In this document: in pieces, positions 15,555 through 22,102 of the stretch
How positions within the stretch are numbered: position 1 is the stretch's first letter
Layout of the letters: each line of letters starts with the position of its first letter
Assembly (NCBI RefSeq): GCF_030269485.1
Contig: NZ_BSTL01000013.1
Span: 256,522-319,939, forward strand
Direction: 5' to 3'
Origin: Actinoplanes sp. NBRC 103695
GTDB taxonomy: Bacteria; Actinomycetota; Actinomycetes; Mycobacteriales; Micromonosporaceae
DNA length: 63,418 nucleotides
Translations under genes and position numbers: made by a program
Notes under the pieces: model-generated
The model's database searches: none
What the model was told of the DNA's origin: nothing
What the model saw: only the letters and a program-made list of their open reading frames with translations

Positions 15555-16072
15555 GTTCGGCCGAACCCCTGTTTGAGCGTGACCCAGAAGCATGGCACGC
15601 GCATCTGGCAGAAGGAAATGCCACACAGGCCCGAAAGCGTGTCAGTGCCGACGCGCTCATTCGCGACCGGGCCGGACGTGTGCTTCTTGTCGACCCGCGA
15701 TACAAGCCCGGATGGGATACCCCGGGCGGCATGGCCGAGGCCAACGAGCCGCCGGACGCCGCAGTGCGACGCGAAATTCGCGAAGAACTCGGGCTCACGA
15801 TTCACGTCGGACCGGTCCTCGTCGTCGACTGGGTGTCGCCGCATGGCCCCTGGGATGACCTCCTCGCCTTCGTCTTCGACGGCGGCGAGATAGGTGCTGA
15901 GCAGATGCTCGAAGTCAGATTCCGTGACGACGAAATCTCTGCCTATGAATTCTGCACACCGGAACAGGCAGGCGAACGACTTCGTCCGCACATCTGGCGC
16001 CGGCTCGTCGCTGCCCTTGAAGCCCTCGAGAGCAGGCGCGCACGTTACCTCCGTGATGGCCTTGCACCGTAG
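15551..16072 (+). CDS. Nudix hydrolase
   Basis: A 173-residue Nudix hydrolase with a complete Nudix box, G-x5-E-x7-REUxEExGU, from G60 to L82 (GMAEANE then REIREELGL). Family members cleave nucleoside diphosphates linked to other groups; the substrate here is unknown. I chose GTG 15551 because GGAG lies 5 nt upstream, while ATG 15548 would be too close to it. It overlaps the XRE gene by 4 nt, so the two form one translationally coupled unit. Confidence 0.88.
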   Translation: MSSAEPLFERDPEAWHAHLAEGNATQARKRVSADALIRDRAGRVLLVDPRYKPGWDTPGGMAEANEPPDAAVRREIREELGLTIHVGPVLVVDWVSPHGPWDDLLAFVFDGGEIGAEQMLEVRFRDDEISAYEFCTPEQAGERLRPHIWRRLVAALEALESRRARYLRDGLAP

Positions 16073-16176
16073 CCGCTCGCCGGCGGTGGTGGTGGCAGGG
16101 AGACGGCTTCGGTCAGGTGGCCGTGCAGGTTGATCAGATCCGTGACGGCGATCCGATCGTCCGCGCTCAGCGTCAT
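16045..16176 (-). pseudogene. 5' fragment of a SnoaL-like/NTF2-fold gene
   Basis: From ATG 16176 the minus strand reads MTLSADDRIAVTDLINLHGHL, the typical first helix of SnoaL-like NTF2-fold proteins, then passes after about 25 residues into a Pro-rich stretch and stops at 16045. Family members are 120-150 residues, so only the first sixth remains. The cut point (about 16090-16110) lies right beside the XRE/Nudix block, which suggests that arrival of this block or a linked deletion removed the rest. Confidence 0.6.
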
Positions 16177-16220
16177 GATCCCGGTCTTACCGTCTCCGCT
16201 TTCCTCGAGGTGGAACCGGA

Positions 16221-16249
16221 CTGACGTCGTTCGCGTGGCGGCGTACTCT
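16221..16249 (+). promoter_or_regulatory. promoter of the argS leader
   Basis: CTGACG (16221-16226), a 17-bp spacer and TACTCT (16244-16249, fits TANNNT) form a housekeeping-type promoter. The -10 box ends 7 nt before the GTG of the Arg-rich leader peptide, so transcription probably starts at that GTG and the peptide is translated from a leaderless end. Confidence 0.65.
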
Positions 16250-16256
16250 TGGCCGC

Positions 16257-16310
16257 GTGAACAGCGTGCGACGTGACCGACGCCGGGCCCTGCCCGACCG
16301 TCCGCGCTGA
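16257..16310 (+). CDS. arginine-rich leader peptide of argS
   Basis: The 17-codon frame GTG 16257 to TGA 16310 encodes MNSVRRDRRRALPDRPR: seven Arg of 17 residues, five of them within six codons (RRDRRR), using CGA, CGT, CGC and CGG. It sits directly downstream of a promoter with leaderless geometry and 78 bp ahead of argS, with a GC hairpin between. This is the textbook layout of ribosome-mediated attenuation: low charged tRNA-Arg would stall the ribosome in the peptide and change downstream folding. Chance cannot be excluded, since Arg codons are common in noncoding GC-rich DNA, but position, density and promoter agree. Confidence 0.6.
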   Translation: MNSVRRDRRRALPDRPR

Positions 16311-16322
16311 CACGTGTCTCCC

Positions 16323-16346
16323 GCCGGCGGGTTCGTCTCCGCCGGC
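16323..16346 (+). terminator. attenuator-like hairpin ahead of argS
   Basis: A perfect 8-bp stem, GCCGGCGG (16323-16330) with CCGCCGGC (16339-16346), and an 8-nt loop lies 12 nt after the leader-peptide stop. Part of its left arm (CCGGCG, 16324-16329) could pair instead with CGCCGG at 16281-16286 inside the Arg codons, giving a possible antiterminator. There is no U-tract, so the mode (termination or blocking translation) is open. Confidence 0.5.
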
Positions 16347-16388
16347 TCCTGATGTGCGAGCGATCCCGCCACGACCCGAGGATCGCCC

Positions 16389-18086
16389 ATGAATCTGGAA
16401 GCACTGCTCGCCGATCGGCTGGCCGGCGCGTTCGCCGCGGTGGCCGGGCACGAGGTGGATCCGGCGGTGCGCCGCTCGCCGCACGCCGACTTCGCCAGTG
16501 GCGCCGCCCTGCAGCTCGGCCGTGACCTGGGCCGGTCGCCGCGGGACCTGGCCGCCGCGGTCGCCGAACGCGCCGACCTGGCGGGGCTGGCCGTCGCCGA
16601 GGTGGCCGGGCCGGGCTTCATCAACCTGACGATCGACGACGCGCTGATCGCCGGCGAGATGGTGCGGCCGCCCGAGCTGCCCAGGGCCGCGAAGCCGCAG
16701 ACCGTGGTGATCGACTATTCGGCGCCGAACGTGGCCAAGGAGATGCAGGTCCACCACCTGCGGTCCACGGTGATCGGCGACGCGGTGGCCCGGCTGATGG
16801 TCCAGCTCGGGCACGACGTGCGGCGGGCCAACCATCTCGGCGACTGGGGCACCCCGTTCGGCATGCTGGTCGAGCATCTGCTGGACGGCGGCGAGCTGAG
16901 CATGGACGACCTGACCGGCTTCTACCAGGCGGCCCGGGCGCGGTTCGACAGCGACGACGACTTCAAACGGCGGGCGCGGCTGCGGGTGGTGGCGCTGCAG
17001 GGCGGCGACGAGGAGACGCTGGCGACCTGGCGGCGGCTGGTCGAGGTGTCGGAACGGCACTTCATGGACGTGTACGAGCGGCTGGGCGTCACGCTCACCG
17101 AGGCGGACTTCGTCGGCGAGAGTTTCTACAACGACGACCTGCACCGGGTCGTCGAAGAGCTGGACGCGAAGGGCCTGCTGCGGGTCAGCGACGGCGCGTT
17201 GTGCGCGTTCCCGGAGGGCTTCACCGGCCGTGACGGCGAGCCGGTCCCGTTGATCGTGCGCAAGAGCGACGGCGGTTTCGGGTACGCGGCCACGGACCTG
17301 GCCGCGGTCCGGCACCGGGTGGGTGTGCTCGGCGCGGACCGGCTGCTCTACGTGGTCGGCGCGCCGCAGCGGACCCATTTCCAGATGGTCTTCGCGGTGG
17401 CGCGGGCGGCGGGCTGGCTGCCGGACGACATGCCCGCCGAGCATGTGGCCTTCGGGTCGATCCTGGGCGCCGACGGCAAGATGTTGAAGAGCCGGTCCGG
17501 CGAGACGGTGCGGCTGTCCGAGCTGCTCGACGAGGCGGTCCGGCGGGCGGCCCGGCTGACCGGCGGCCCGGCGCGGGAGAAAGAACGTTCGTTCCCATCC
17601 TTGACATCCGGCGACGCGTCCGCGGCGGCCCGGGCGGTCGGCGTGGGCGCGATCAAGTACGCGGATCTGTCCAGCGACCGGCGCTCCGACTACATCTTCG
17701 ACTGGGACCGGATGCTCGCCATCACCGGCAACACCGGCCCCTACCTGCAGATGGCGCACGCCCGGACCAGGTCGATCCTGGCCAAGGCCGGCGACGCGCG
17801 GCCCGGGCCGGTGGTCCTCACCGAGCCCAGGGAACGGGCGCTGGCCCTGGAACTGCTCGCCTTCGAACCCACCCTGGAACTGGTCGCGGACACCCTCGAG
17901 ATGCACCGGCTGGCCGGCTACCTGTTCGGGCTGGCCAGCGCGTTCAGCGCGTTCTTCGAGGCGTGTCCGGTTCTGCGGGCGGACCCCGCCGTACGCGAGA
18001 GCCGGTTGTCGCTCTGTCAGCGGACGGCGGAAACGCTAAGGCAGGGGCTGGACCTCTTGGGTATCGGCACTCCCGAGCGCCTGTGA
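16389..18086 (+). CDS. argS: arginyl-tRNA synthetase with altered HIGH motif
   Basis: A 565-residue class I synthetase that charges tRNA-Arg, of normal length. The N-terminal Add-1-like domain (1-100) is followed by APNVAKEM-Q-V-H-H-LRSTVIGDA, where the expected HVGH (the HIGH signature) reads QVHH (residues 120-123). The rest of the core is standard: NHLGDWGTPFGMLVEHL, the KMSK-equivalent loop GKMLKSRSG near 362, SDYIFDWDRML and NTGPYLQMAHARTRSI in the anticodon-binding domain. GAGGA lies 6 nt before ATG 16389. Expression may be controlled by the Arg-rich leader at 16257. The His-to-Gln and Gly-to-His changes could lower activity or alter inhibitor sensitivity; a second standard argS elsewhere would fit. 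Its 3' end overlaps the convergent RDD gene by 51 bp. Confidence 0.93.
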   Translation: MNLEALLADRLAGAFAAVAGHEVDPAVRRSPHADFASGAALQLGRDLGRSPRDLAAAVAERADLAGLAVAEVAGPGFINLTIDDALIAGEMVRPPELPRAAKPQTVVIDYSAPNVAKEMQVHHLRSTVIGDAVARLMVQLGHDVRRANHLGDWGTPFGMLVEHLLDGGELSMDDLTGFYQAARARFDSDDDFKRRARLRVVALQGGDEETLATWRRLVEVSERHFMDVYERLGVTLTEADFVGESFYNDDLHRVVEELDAKGLLRVSDGALCAFPEGFTGRDGEPVPLIVRKSDGGFGYAATDLAAVRHRVGVLGADRLLYVVGAPQRTHFQMVFAVARAAGWLPDDMPAEHVAFGSILGADGKMLKSRSGETVRLSELLDEAVRRAARLTGGPAREKERSFPSLTSGDASAAARAVGVGAIKYADLSSDRRSDYIFDWDRMLAITGNTGPYLQMAHARTRSILAKAGDARPGPVVLTEPRERALALELLAFEPTLELVADTLEMHRLAGYLFGLASAFSAFFEACPVLRADPAVRESRLSLCQRTAETLRQGLDLLGIGTPERL

Positions 18087-18944
18087 ACGGGTGAAACGCT
18101 CGATCCGGCCGAAGCCGGGCCAGATCCGCTCGGTGAGCGCGCGGGCGGTCAACTGCTGACCGCTCGCGCGGCGGCGACGCTCGGCCAGCACCGCGGCCAG
18201 CAGCATCCACGGCGGGGTGGCGGCGGGCGGCGGCTGCGGGATCCGGGCCGTCATCTCGTCGGCCAGCCCGTTCGCGAAGCGGTGCGCGTAGACCGGGCCG
18301 ATGTCCCGGGACCGGGCCAGGAAATGACGGGCGGCCAGCGCCAGGTCGTCGTCGACGCCGTTCAGGTCGGCGGAGGCGGCCCACCCGGCCAGCGGCAGCG
18401 GCATGGCCGGCATCCAGCCCCACTCGGCGGCCGACCGCTCGTGCACCACGAACGTGCCCGCGGCCAGGTCGCCCAGCCGGCGGCCGTGCGGCGACAGGAT
18501 CATCGTGGTCATGCTGACCACCCAGGTGACCAGCGGCATGATCAGACCCGGCCACTCCAGGGTCAGCCCGACCAGCGCCCGGGTCAGCGCGTGCCGCAAC
18601 CGGATCGGGCCGCCGTCGGCGCGGACCACCCGCAGGCCCATCGCCCGCTTGCCCGGGCTGCGGCCGTTGGTGAAGGTCTCGGTGGCGGTCGGGTACGCCA
18701 GCAGCACGACCACCAGGACGCCGATGGTCAGCGCCTGGACCAGCGCCTCGTCGGCCAGGTCACCGAGCGCGAGCGGCGCGAACGACAACACCAGCAGGAA
18801 CAGCACCAGCGCCAGAACGGCCTGGATCATGATGTCGATCAGCAGAGCGAGCGCGCGCGAGCCCAGGCGGGCATACCGGATGTCGACCTCGACGGCCTCG
18901 CCGTTGACGAGGCGGTCCGGGGCGCTCTGATCGGTGCTCGGCAC
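18036..18944 (-). CDS. RDD family membrane protein
   Basis: A 302-residue protein. The N-terminal RDD domain (about 20-165) starts with VDIRYARLGSRALALLIDIMIQ and has three or four membrane helices; RSPGKRAMGLRVVRADGGP, LRHALTRAL and GRRLGDLAAGTFVV are family landmarks. The C-terminal 120 residues are soluble and Arg-rich (LAARHFLARSRDIGPVYAHRFAN, MLLAAVLAERRRRASGQQLT). RDD genes usually accompany SpoIIM-like, MoxR and DUF58 genes; here it is divergent from the SpoIIM-like gene with 36 bp between starts. The start is GTG 18944. The 3' end overlaps argS by 51 bp. Confidence 0.85.
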   Translation of the reverse strand: MPSTDQSAPDRLVNGEAVEVDIRYARLGSRALALLIDIMIQAVLALVLFLLVLSFAPLALGDLADEALVQALTIGVLVVVLLAYPTATETFTNGRSPGKRAMGLRVVRADGGPIRLRHALTRALVGLTLEWPGLIMPLVTWVVSMTTMILSPHGRRLGDLAAGTFVVHERSAAEWGWMPAMPLPLAGWAASADLNGVDDDLALAARHFLARSRDIGPVYAHRFANGLADEMTARIPQPPPAATPPWMLLAAVLAERRRRASGQQLTARALTERIWPGFGRIERFTRSQALGSADTQEVQPLP

Positions 18945-18968
18945 ACGCCAAGTCAACACCACGACGGC

Positions 18969-18974
18969 TAGAGT
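18969..18974 (+). promoter_or_regulatory. -10 box of leaderless promoter
   Basis: TAGAGT (TANNNT) ends exactly 6 nt before GTG 18981 of the SpoIIM-like gene, which lacks a Shine-Dalgarno sequence. Confidence 0.6.
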
Positions 18975-18980
18975 GCGGCG

Positions 18981-19976
18981 GTGGACCTCGATGCGTACGT
19001 CGCCGAGCGCCGCGGCGAATGGAATCGTCTCGAGTCGCTGACCCGCAAGCGCAAACTGCGGCCGGACGAGGCCGACGAGCTCGTGCTGCTGTACCAGCGG
19101 GCGGCCACCCACCTCTCCGTCGTGCGCAGCCGTTCCCCCGACCCGGTCCTGGTGGCCGGCCTGTCCCGGCTGGTGCTGGCGGCCCGCGCGACGATCACCG
19201 GCACCCGGCGGTTCTCCTGGGCGCCGATCGCCCGGTTCTTCACCACGACGCTGCCCGGCGAGCTCTACCGCACCCGCTGGTGGTGGATCACGGTGTCGGT
19301 GGTGTGCGTGGTCGCCGCCACCGCGCTGGTGCAGTACGTCGCCGACAACCCCGACGTGGCCGGCATGTTCATGAGCGACGCCGACATGGACCGCCTGGTC
19401 AGCAACGACTTCGTGGCCTACTACAGCGAATATCAGGCCCAGAACTTCGCGGCGCTGGTGTGGACCAACAACGCGTGGCTGACCGCGCAGTGCCTGGCGT
19501 CCGGCGTACTCATCGTCCCGGTCTTCTACCTGCTCGGCAGCAACCTGCTCAACCTGGGCGTGGTCGGCGGCGTGATGGTCGGCGCCGGCGCGGGCGACAC
19601 CTTCCTGACCTACATCGCCCCGCACGGCCTCCTGGAGCTCACCTGCGTCTTCGTCGGCTCCGGCGTCGGCCTGCGGATCGGCTGGGCGTGGATCGCGCCC
19701 GGCCCGCACCGCACCCGCGCGCAGGCGTTGGGCGAACGCGCCCGCAGCGGCATGCTGGTCGCCCTCGGCCTGGCGCTCGCCCTGTTCGTCTCCGGCCTGG
19801 TCGAGGCGTACGTGACCCCGTCGCCGCTGCCCGCCCCGATCCGCATCGCGATCGGCGCGGTGGTCTGGCTCGGCTTCCTCGGGTACGCGCTGGTCCTCGG
19901 CCATTTCGCCCACCACCGCCAGTCGTCCGCCGACCTCGACGAGGGCCTGGGCGAGGCCGCCGTCCCGACCCGCTGA
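18981..19976 (+). CDS. SpoIIM-like (DUF95) membrane protein
   Basis: A 331-residue protein of the stage II sporulation protein M family. The cytoplasmic N-terminus (RGEWNRLESLTRKRKLRPDEADELVLLYQRAATHLSVVRS in parts) precedes about five membrane helices (ITVSVVCVVAATALVQYVA, SGVLIVPVFYLLGSNLLNLGVVGGVMVGAG, and others), with the conserved NNAWLTAQCLASGV and FLTYIAPHGLLELTCVFVGSGVGLRIGWA. In actinobacteria these genes cluster with RDD, MoxR and DUF58 genes and are not strictly sporulation genes. Here only the RDD gene is adjacent; the MoxR/DUF58 operon lies 5.9 kb upstream. Confidence 0.9.
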   Translation: MDLDAYVAERRGEWNRLESLTRKRKLRPDEADELVLLYQRAATHLSVVRSRSPDPVLVAGLSRLVLAARATITGTRRFSWAPIARFFTTTLPGELYRTRWWWITVSVVCVVAATALVQYVADNPDVAGMFMSDADMDRLVSNDFVAYYSEYQAQNFAALVWTNNAWLTAQCLASGVLIVPVFYLLGSNLLNLGVVGGVMVGAGAGDTFLTYIAPHGLLELTCVFVGSGVGLRIGWAWIAPGPHRTRAQALGERARSGMLVALGLALALFVSGLVEAYVTPSPLPAPIRIAIGAVVWLGFLGYALVLGHFAHHRQSSADLDEGLGEAAVPTR

Positions 19977-20266
19977 TCCCGGACCCGATCGGGTGGTGAT
20001 GTTGCCCGGCCGCAGAGACCTGCGTTTCGGCCCGCGGCTGGTCGCCCACAGCATCACGGTTCCAGCGCAGCAACCCTTGAGGGCGACACGGGATCCACGC
20101 GCGCCGGTCATGTCCGGCCCTGGGTCGCCGCCAGTTCGCGGGACTGGCTCAGTTTGAGGGTGGGAACGGTAGCCCTGACCCCTGACATTTCGGGCGGCAC
20201 ACTGCGGCGACGGTCCCAGGATCGGATCGAAAACGCCCGAAAACATAATTAACGTCACCTCTTGGA
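19977..20266. other. intergenic region without recognisable gene
   Basis: Neither strand shows a convincing gene. The first part is GC-rich and featureless to me; bases 20240-20266 are AT-rich (ACATAATTAACG) and look like a promoter of the gene whose remnant starts near 20299. Confidence 0.5.
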
Positions 20267-20287
20267 CTGAATTAGAGATCAATTCAG
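20267..20287. promoter_or_regulatory. perfect inverted repeat, likely operator
   Basis: CTGAATT (20267-20273), 7-bp spacer, AATTCAG (20281-20287), in an AT-rich patch just before the SDR remnant. Arm length and spacing suit a MarR- or TetR-type dimer. No such regulator gene is adjacent, so the site may be an orphan left after gene loss. Confidence 0.5.
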
Positions 20288-20298
20288 CCATTCGGGGG

Positions 20299-20700
20299 AC
20301 GGCGGCGCGGCTCGACGCGGTCGCCTCGGCGGTCGGCGGCAACCCGGTGACGCTGCTCGCCGACCTCGCCGATCTGAGTCAGGTACGCAAGCTGACCGCG
20401 GACGTCCAAGCGGCCACCGACCGGCTGGACGTGCTGGTCAGCAACGCGGGCGTCGGCAGCGGCACGCCGGACGGCCGGGAGCGCCGGCTCAGCGCCGACG
20501 GGTACGAGCTGCGCTTCGCCGTGAACTACCTGGCCGGCTTCCTGCTCACCGCCGAGTTGTTGCCGCTACTCGGGCGGCACGTCGACGAGTTGTCCACCGG
20601 GGTGGACGCGGTGCGGCGGCTCGCGACCGGCTCGGACCCGGCCGGCGTGACCGGGCGGTTCTTCGACCGGCAGCGGGAGGCGCGCGCGTCAACCCACAGG
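20299..20700 (+). pseudogene. short-chain dehydrogenase/reductase remnant with internal deletion
   Basis: The frame reads a mid-N-terminal SDR portion (TLLADLADLSQVRKL, RLDVLVSNAGVG with the NAG motif, GYELRFAVNYLAGFLLTAELLPLL) and then jumps directly to a C-terminal portion (GVDAVRRLATGSDPAGVTGRFFDRQREARA). Both the N-terminal cofactor motif TGxxxGIG and the catalytic Ser/Tyr-x3-Lys segment are missing, so it cannot be an active enzyme. Intact relatives have about 290 residues. The frame stays open beyond 20700 but no longer resembles the family. Confidence 0.8.
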
Positions 20701-20754
20701 CCCATGACCAGCCGCGCGGGCCGAGTTGTGGCGACGCAGCGGGGCTCTGACCGG

Positions 20755-21111
20755 TTACTCGGGGAGCAGCAGGGTGTAGACCGTGGTGATCAGGCCGTCC
20801 TTCACGATGGCCATGTCGACGCCGCGGACGGCCGGCGGGCCGCCCTCGGGGCCGAAGTTCCAGGCCAGGTAGCCCAAGTCGTTGATCACGTGGACCTGGC
20901 CGCCGGGCGTGAAGACGAAGTCCGGTTTCTGGTCGAGGAGACCCTGGGCCTTGGCGTTCAGCGCGTCGTGACCGACCACGGTCTCCTCCGGGTCGGAGAA
21001 GGTGACCTCAGGGACGTACGTCCGGGCGATCGCCTCGCGGCGCCGGGCGATGTCGCGCTCGTTGAAGACCTCCAGCAGGTTGCCCCGCATCAGTTCCTCG
21101 ATGGTCGCCAT
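20755..21111 (-). CDS. SnoaL-like (NTF2-fold) protein
   Basis: A 118-residue protein with the NTF2-like/SnoaL pattern: N-terminal helix TIEELMRGNLLEVFNERD, TYVPEVTFSDPEETVVGHDALNAKAQGLL, FVFTPGGQVHVINDLGYLAWNFGP, and the closing strand GVDMAIVKDGLITTVYTLL. Such proteins are small isomerases, hydrolases or ligand-binding proteins; substrate unknown. GAAGGAG lies 7 nt before ATG 21111. It is divergent from the DUF2809 gene. A 5' fragment of another member of this fold lies at 16045-16176. Confidence 0.85.
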   Translation of the reverse strand: MATIEELMRGNLLEVFNERDIARRREAIARTYVPEVTFSDPEETVVGHDALNAKAQGLLDQKPDFVFTPGGQVHVINDLGYLAWNFGPEGGPPAVRGVDMAIVKDGLITTVYTLLLPE

Positions 21112-21126
21112 CGTGCGCTCCTTCGG

Positions 21127-21132
21127 TAGGTT
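21127..21132 (+). promoter_or_regulatory. -10 box of leaderless promoter
   Basis: TAGGTT (TANNNT) ends 6 nt before GTG 21139. Confidence 0.6.
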
Positions 21133-21138
21133 CGGGCC

Positions 21139-21567
21139 GTGAGCCTCAACCAGGGCAGCCGAACCGAAACCTACATGACACGCTGGGCGATCCTCCGGCG
21201 GCTGAGCGCCCTCGGCGCGGTCGTGGGGATCCTGGCCGTCGCGTTCGGTATCCGGGAGGTGGCGGGCCCGGACGGCGCGGTCGCGCAATATTCGGGCACC
21301 GCGCTGTACGCCGCGATGATCTACGCCGGGTGGTACGTGCTCGCGCCGTCGCTGCGGCCGCCGATCGCGGCCGGCCTGGCGGTCGGCTTCTGCTGGCTGG
21401 TTGAGTTCTTCCAGCTGAGCGGCGTCCCGGCCGCGTTGTCCGAGCGCAGCATCCTGGCCCGGCTCGCTCTCGGTGTCACGTTCGACCCGACCGATCTGCT
21501 CTGGTACGCGCTGGGCGTCCTCCCCCTCCTCGCGGTCCACGGCGCGTGGCGGTCGAGAATGTCGTGA
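21139..21567 (+). CDS. DUF2809 membrane protein
   Basis: A 142-residue integral membrane protein with four hydrophobic segments and the DUF2809 pattern: ALYAAMIYAGWYVLAPSLRPPIAAGLAVGFCWLVEFFQLSGVP in successive parts, then a conserved terminal FDPTDLLWYALGVLPLLAV. Function unknown. The start is GTG 21139 (leaderless). Its stop overlaps the ATG of the phosphatase gene (TGATG), implying translational coupling. Confidence 0.8.
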   Translation: MSLNQGSRTETYMTRWAILRRLSALGAVVGILAVAFGIREVAGPDGAVAQYSGTALYAAMIYAGWYVLAPSLRPPIAAGLAVGFCWLVEFFQLSGVPAALSERSILARLALGVTFDPTDLLWYALGVLPLLAVHGAWRSRMS

Positions 21568-22013
21568 TGGGCTGGGACGAGGGCGCGGCGGGCGTGGTGA
21601 CGTTGCCGTCGGGGGTGCTGGTCCGGGGGCGCGGGCTGCGGGCGCCGATGCCGGGCGGGCACCCGCCGACGTTCGGGGCCTATCTGCTCGGCTCGGAGCC
21701 ACCGGAGTTCGGGTGGGACAGCCGGTGGGTGCCCTGGCCGGACTTCCGGTTGCCGCGCTCCTCGGCGTACCTCAGGACGGTCTTAGAAGAGGTCTTGGAC
21801 CGCTCGCGGGAGGGCCGCGCCGAGATCGCCTGCTTCGGAGGCCGCGGTCGGACCGGCACGGCCTTGGCGTGTCTCGCGGTGATCGACGGCGTGCCGGCTG
21901 GGGAGGCGGTGCTTTGGGTACGCGCGAACTACCACCCGAAGGCCGTCGAGACCCCGTGGCAGAAGCGCTTCGTGAGGCAGTTCCGTACCCGCGAACTCGG
22001 GTCGAACGGGTAA
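21567..22013 (+). CDS. protein-tyrosine phosphatase-like enzyme
   Basis: A 148-residue protein with the Cys-phosphatase signature C-x5-R-T: CFGGRGRTGTALA, nucleophile C89 and phosphate-binding R95. A WPDF block near 57-60 may supply the general acid Asp of a WPD-type loop. This fits small single-domain protein-tyrosine phosphatases of actinobacteria. Targets are unknown; two Ser/Thr kinases are encoded in the window but no tyrosine kinase. ATG 21567 overlaps the stop of the upstream gene; GTG 21546 is also in frame but would overlap more. Confidence 0.8.
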   Translation: MGWDEGAAGVVTLPSGVLVRGRGLRAPMPGGHPPTFGAYLLGSEPPEFGWDSRWVPWPDFRLPRSSAYLRTVLEEVLDRSREGRAEIACFGGRGRTGTALACLAVIDGVPAGEAVLWVRANYHPKAVETPWQKRFVRQFRTRELGSNG

Positions 22014-22047
22014 AAGCCTTTTACTGGCCACATTGGACGGCTTTGCT

Positions 22048-22080
22048 GGGTCGTGCCCGGGACATGAGTCCCGCGGACCC
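22048..22080 (+). other. nested hairpin in 5' region of secreted-protein gene
   Basis: GGGTC (22048-22052) pairs with GACCC (22076-22080), and inside it CGGGAC (22058-22063) pairs with GTCCCG (22068-22073) around an ATGA loop. It lies 23 nt before the ATG at 22103. It may be a terminator for the phosphatase gene or a structured leader; it matches no riboswitch class I know. Confidence 0.55.
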
Positions 22081-22102
22081 ATCAATGCTGGGAGGGAACC
22101 CC

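Noticed and set aside
16073..16388. T-box leader for argS
   Set aside because: No T-box sequence or specifier loop is visible; the Arg-rich leader peptide explains the layout better.
16173..17906. A long minus-strand frame opposite argS
   Set aside because: It lacks any family resemblance; the argS frame is well conserved.
22014..22102. Riboswitch upstream of the secreted-protein gene
   Set aside because: A hairpin is present, but the conserved bases of the c-di-GMP, c-di-AMP or other riboswitch classes known to me are not.
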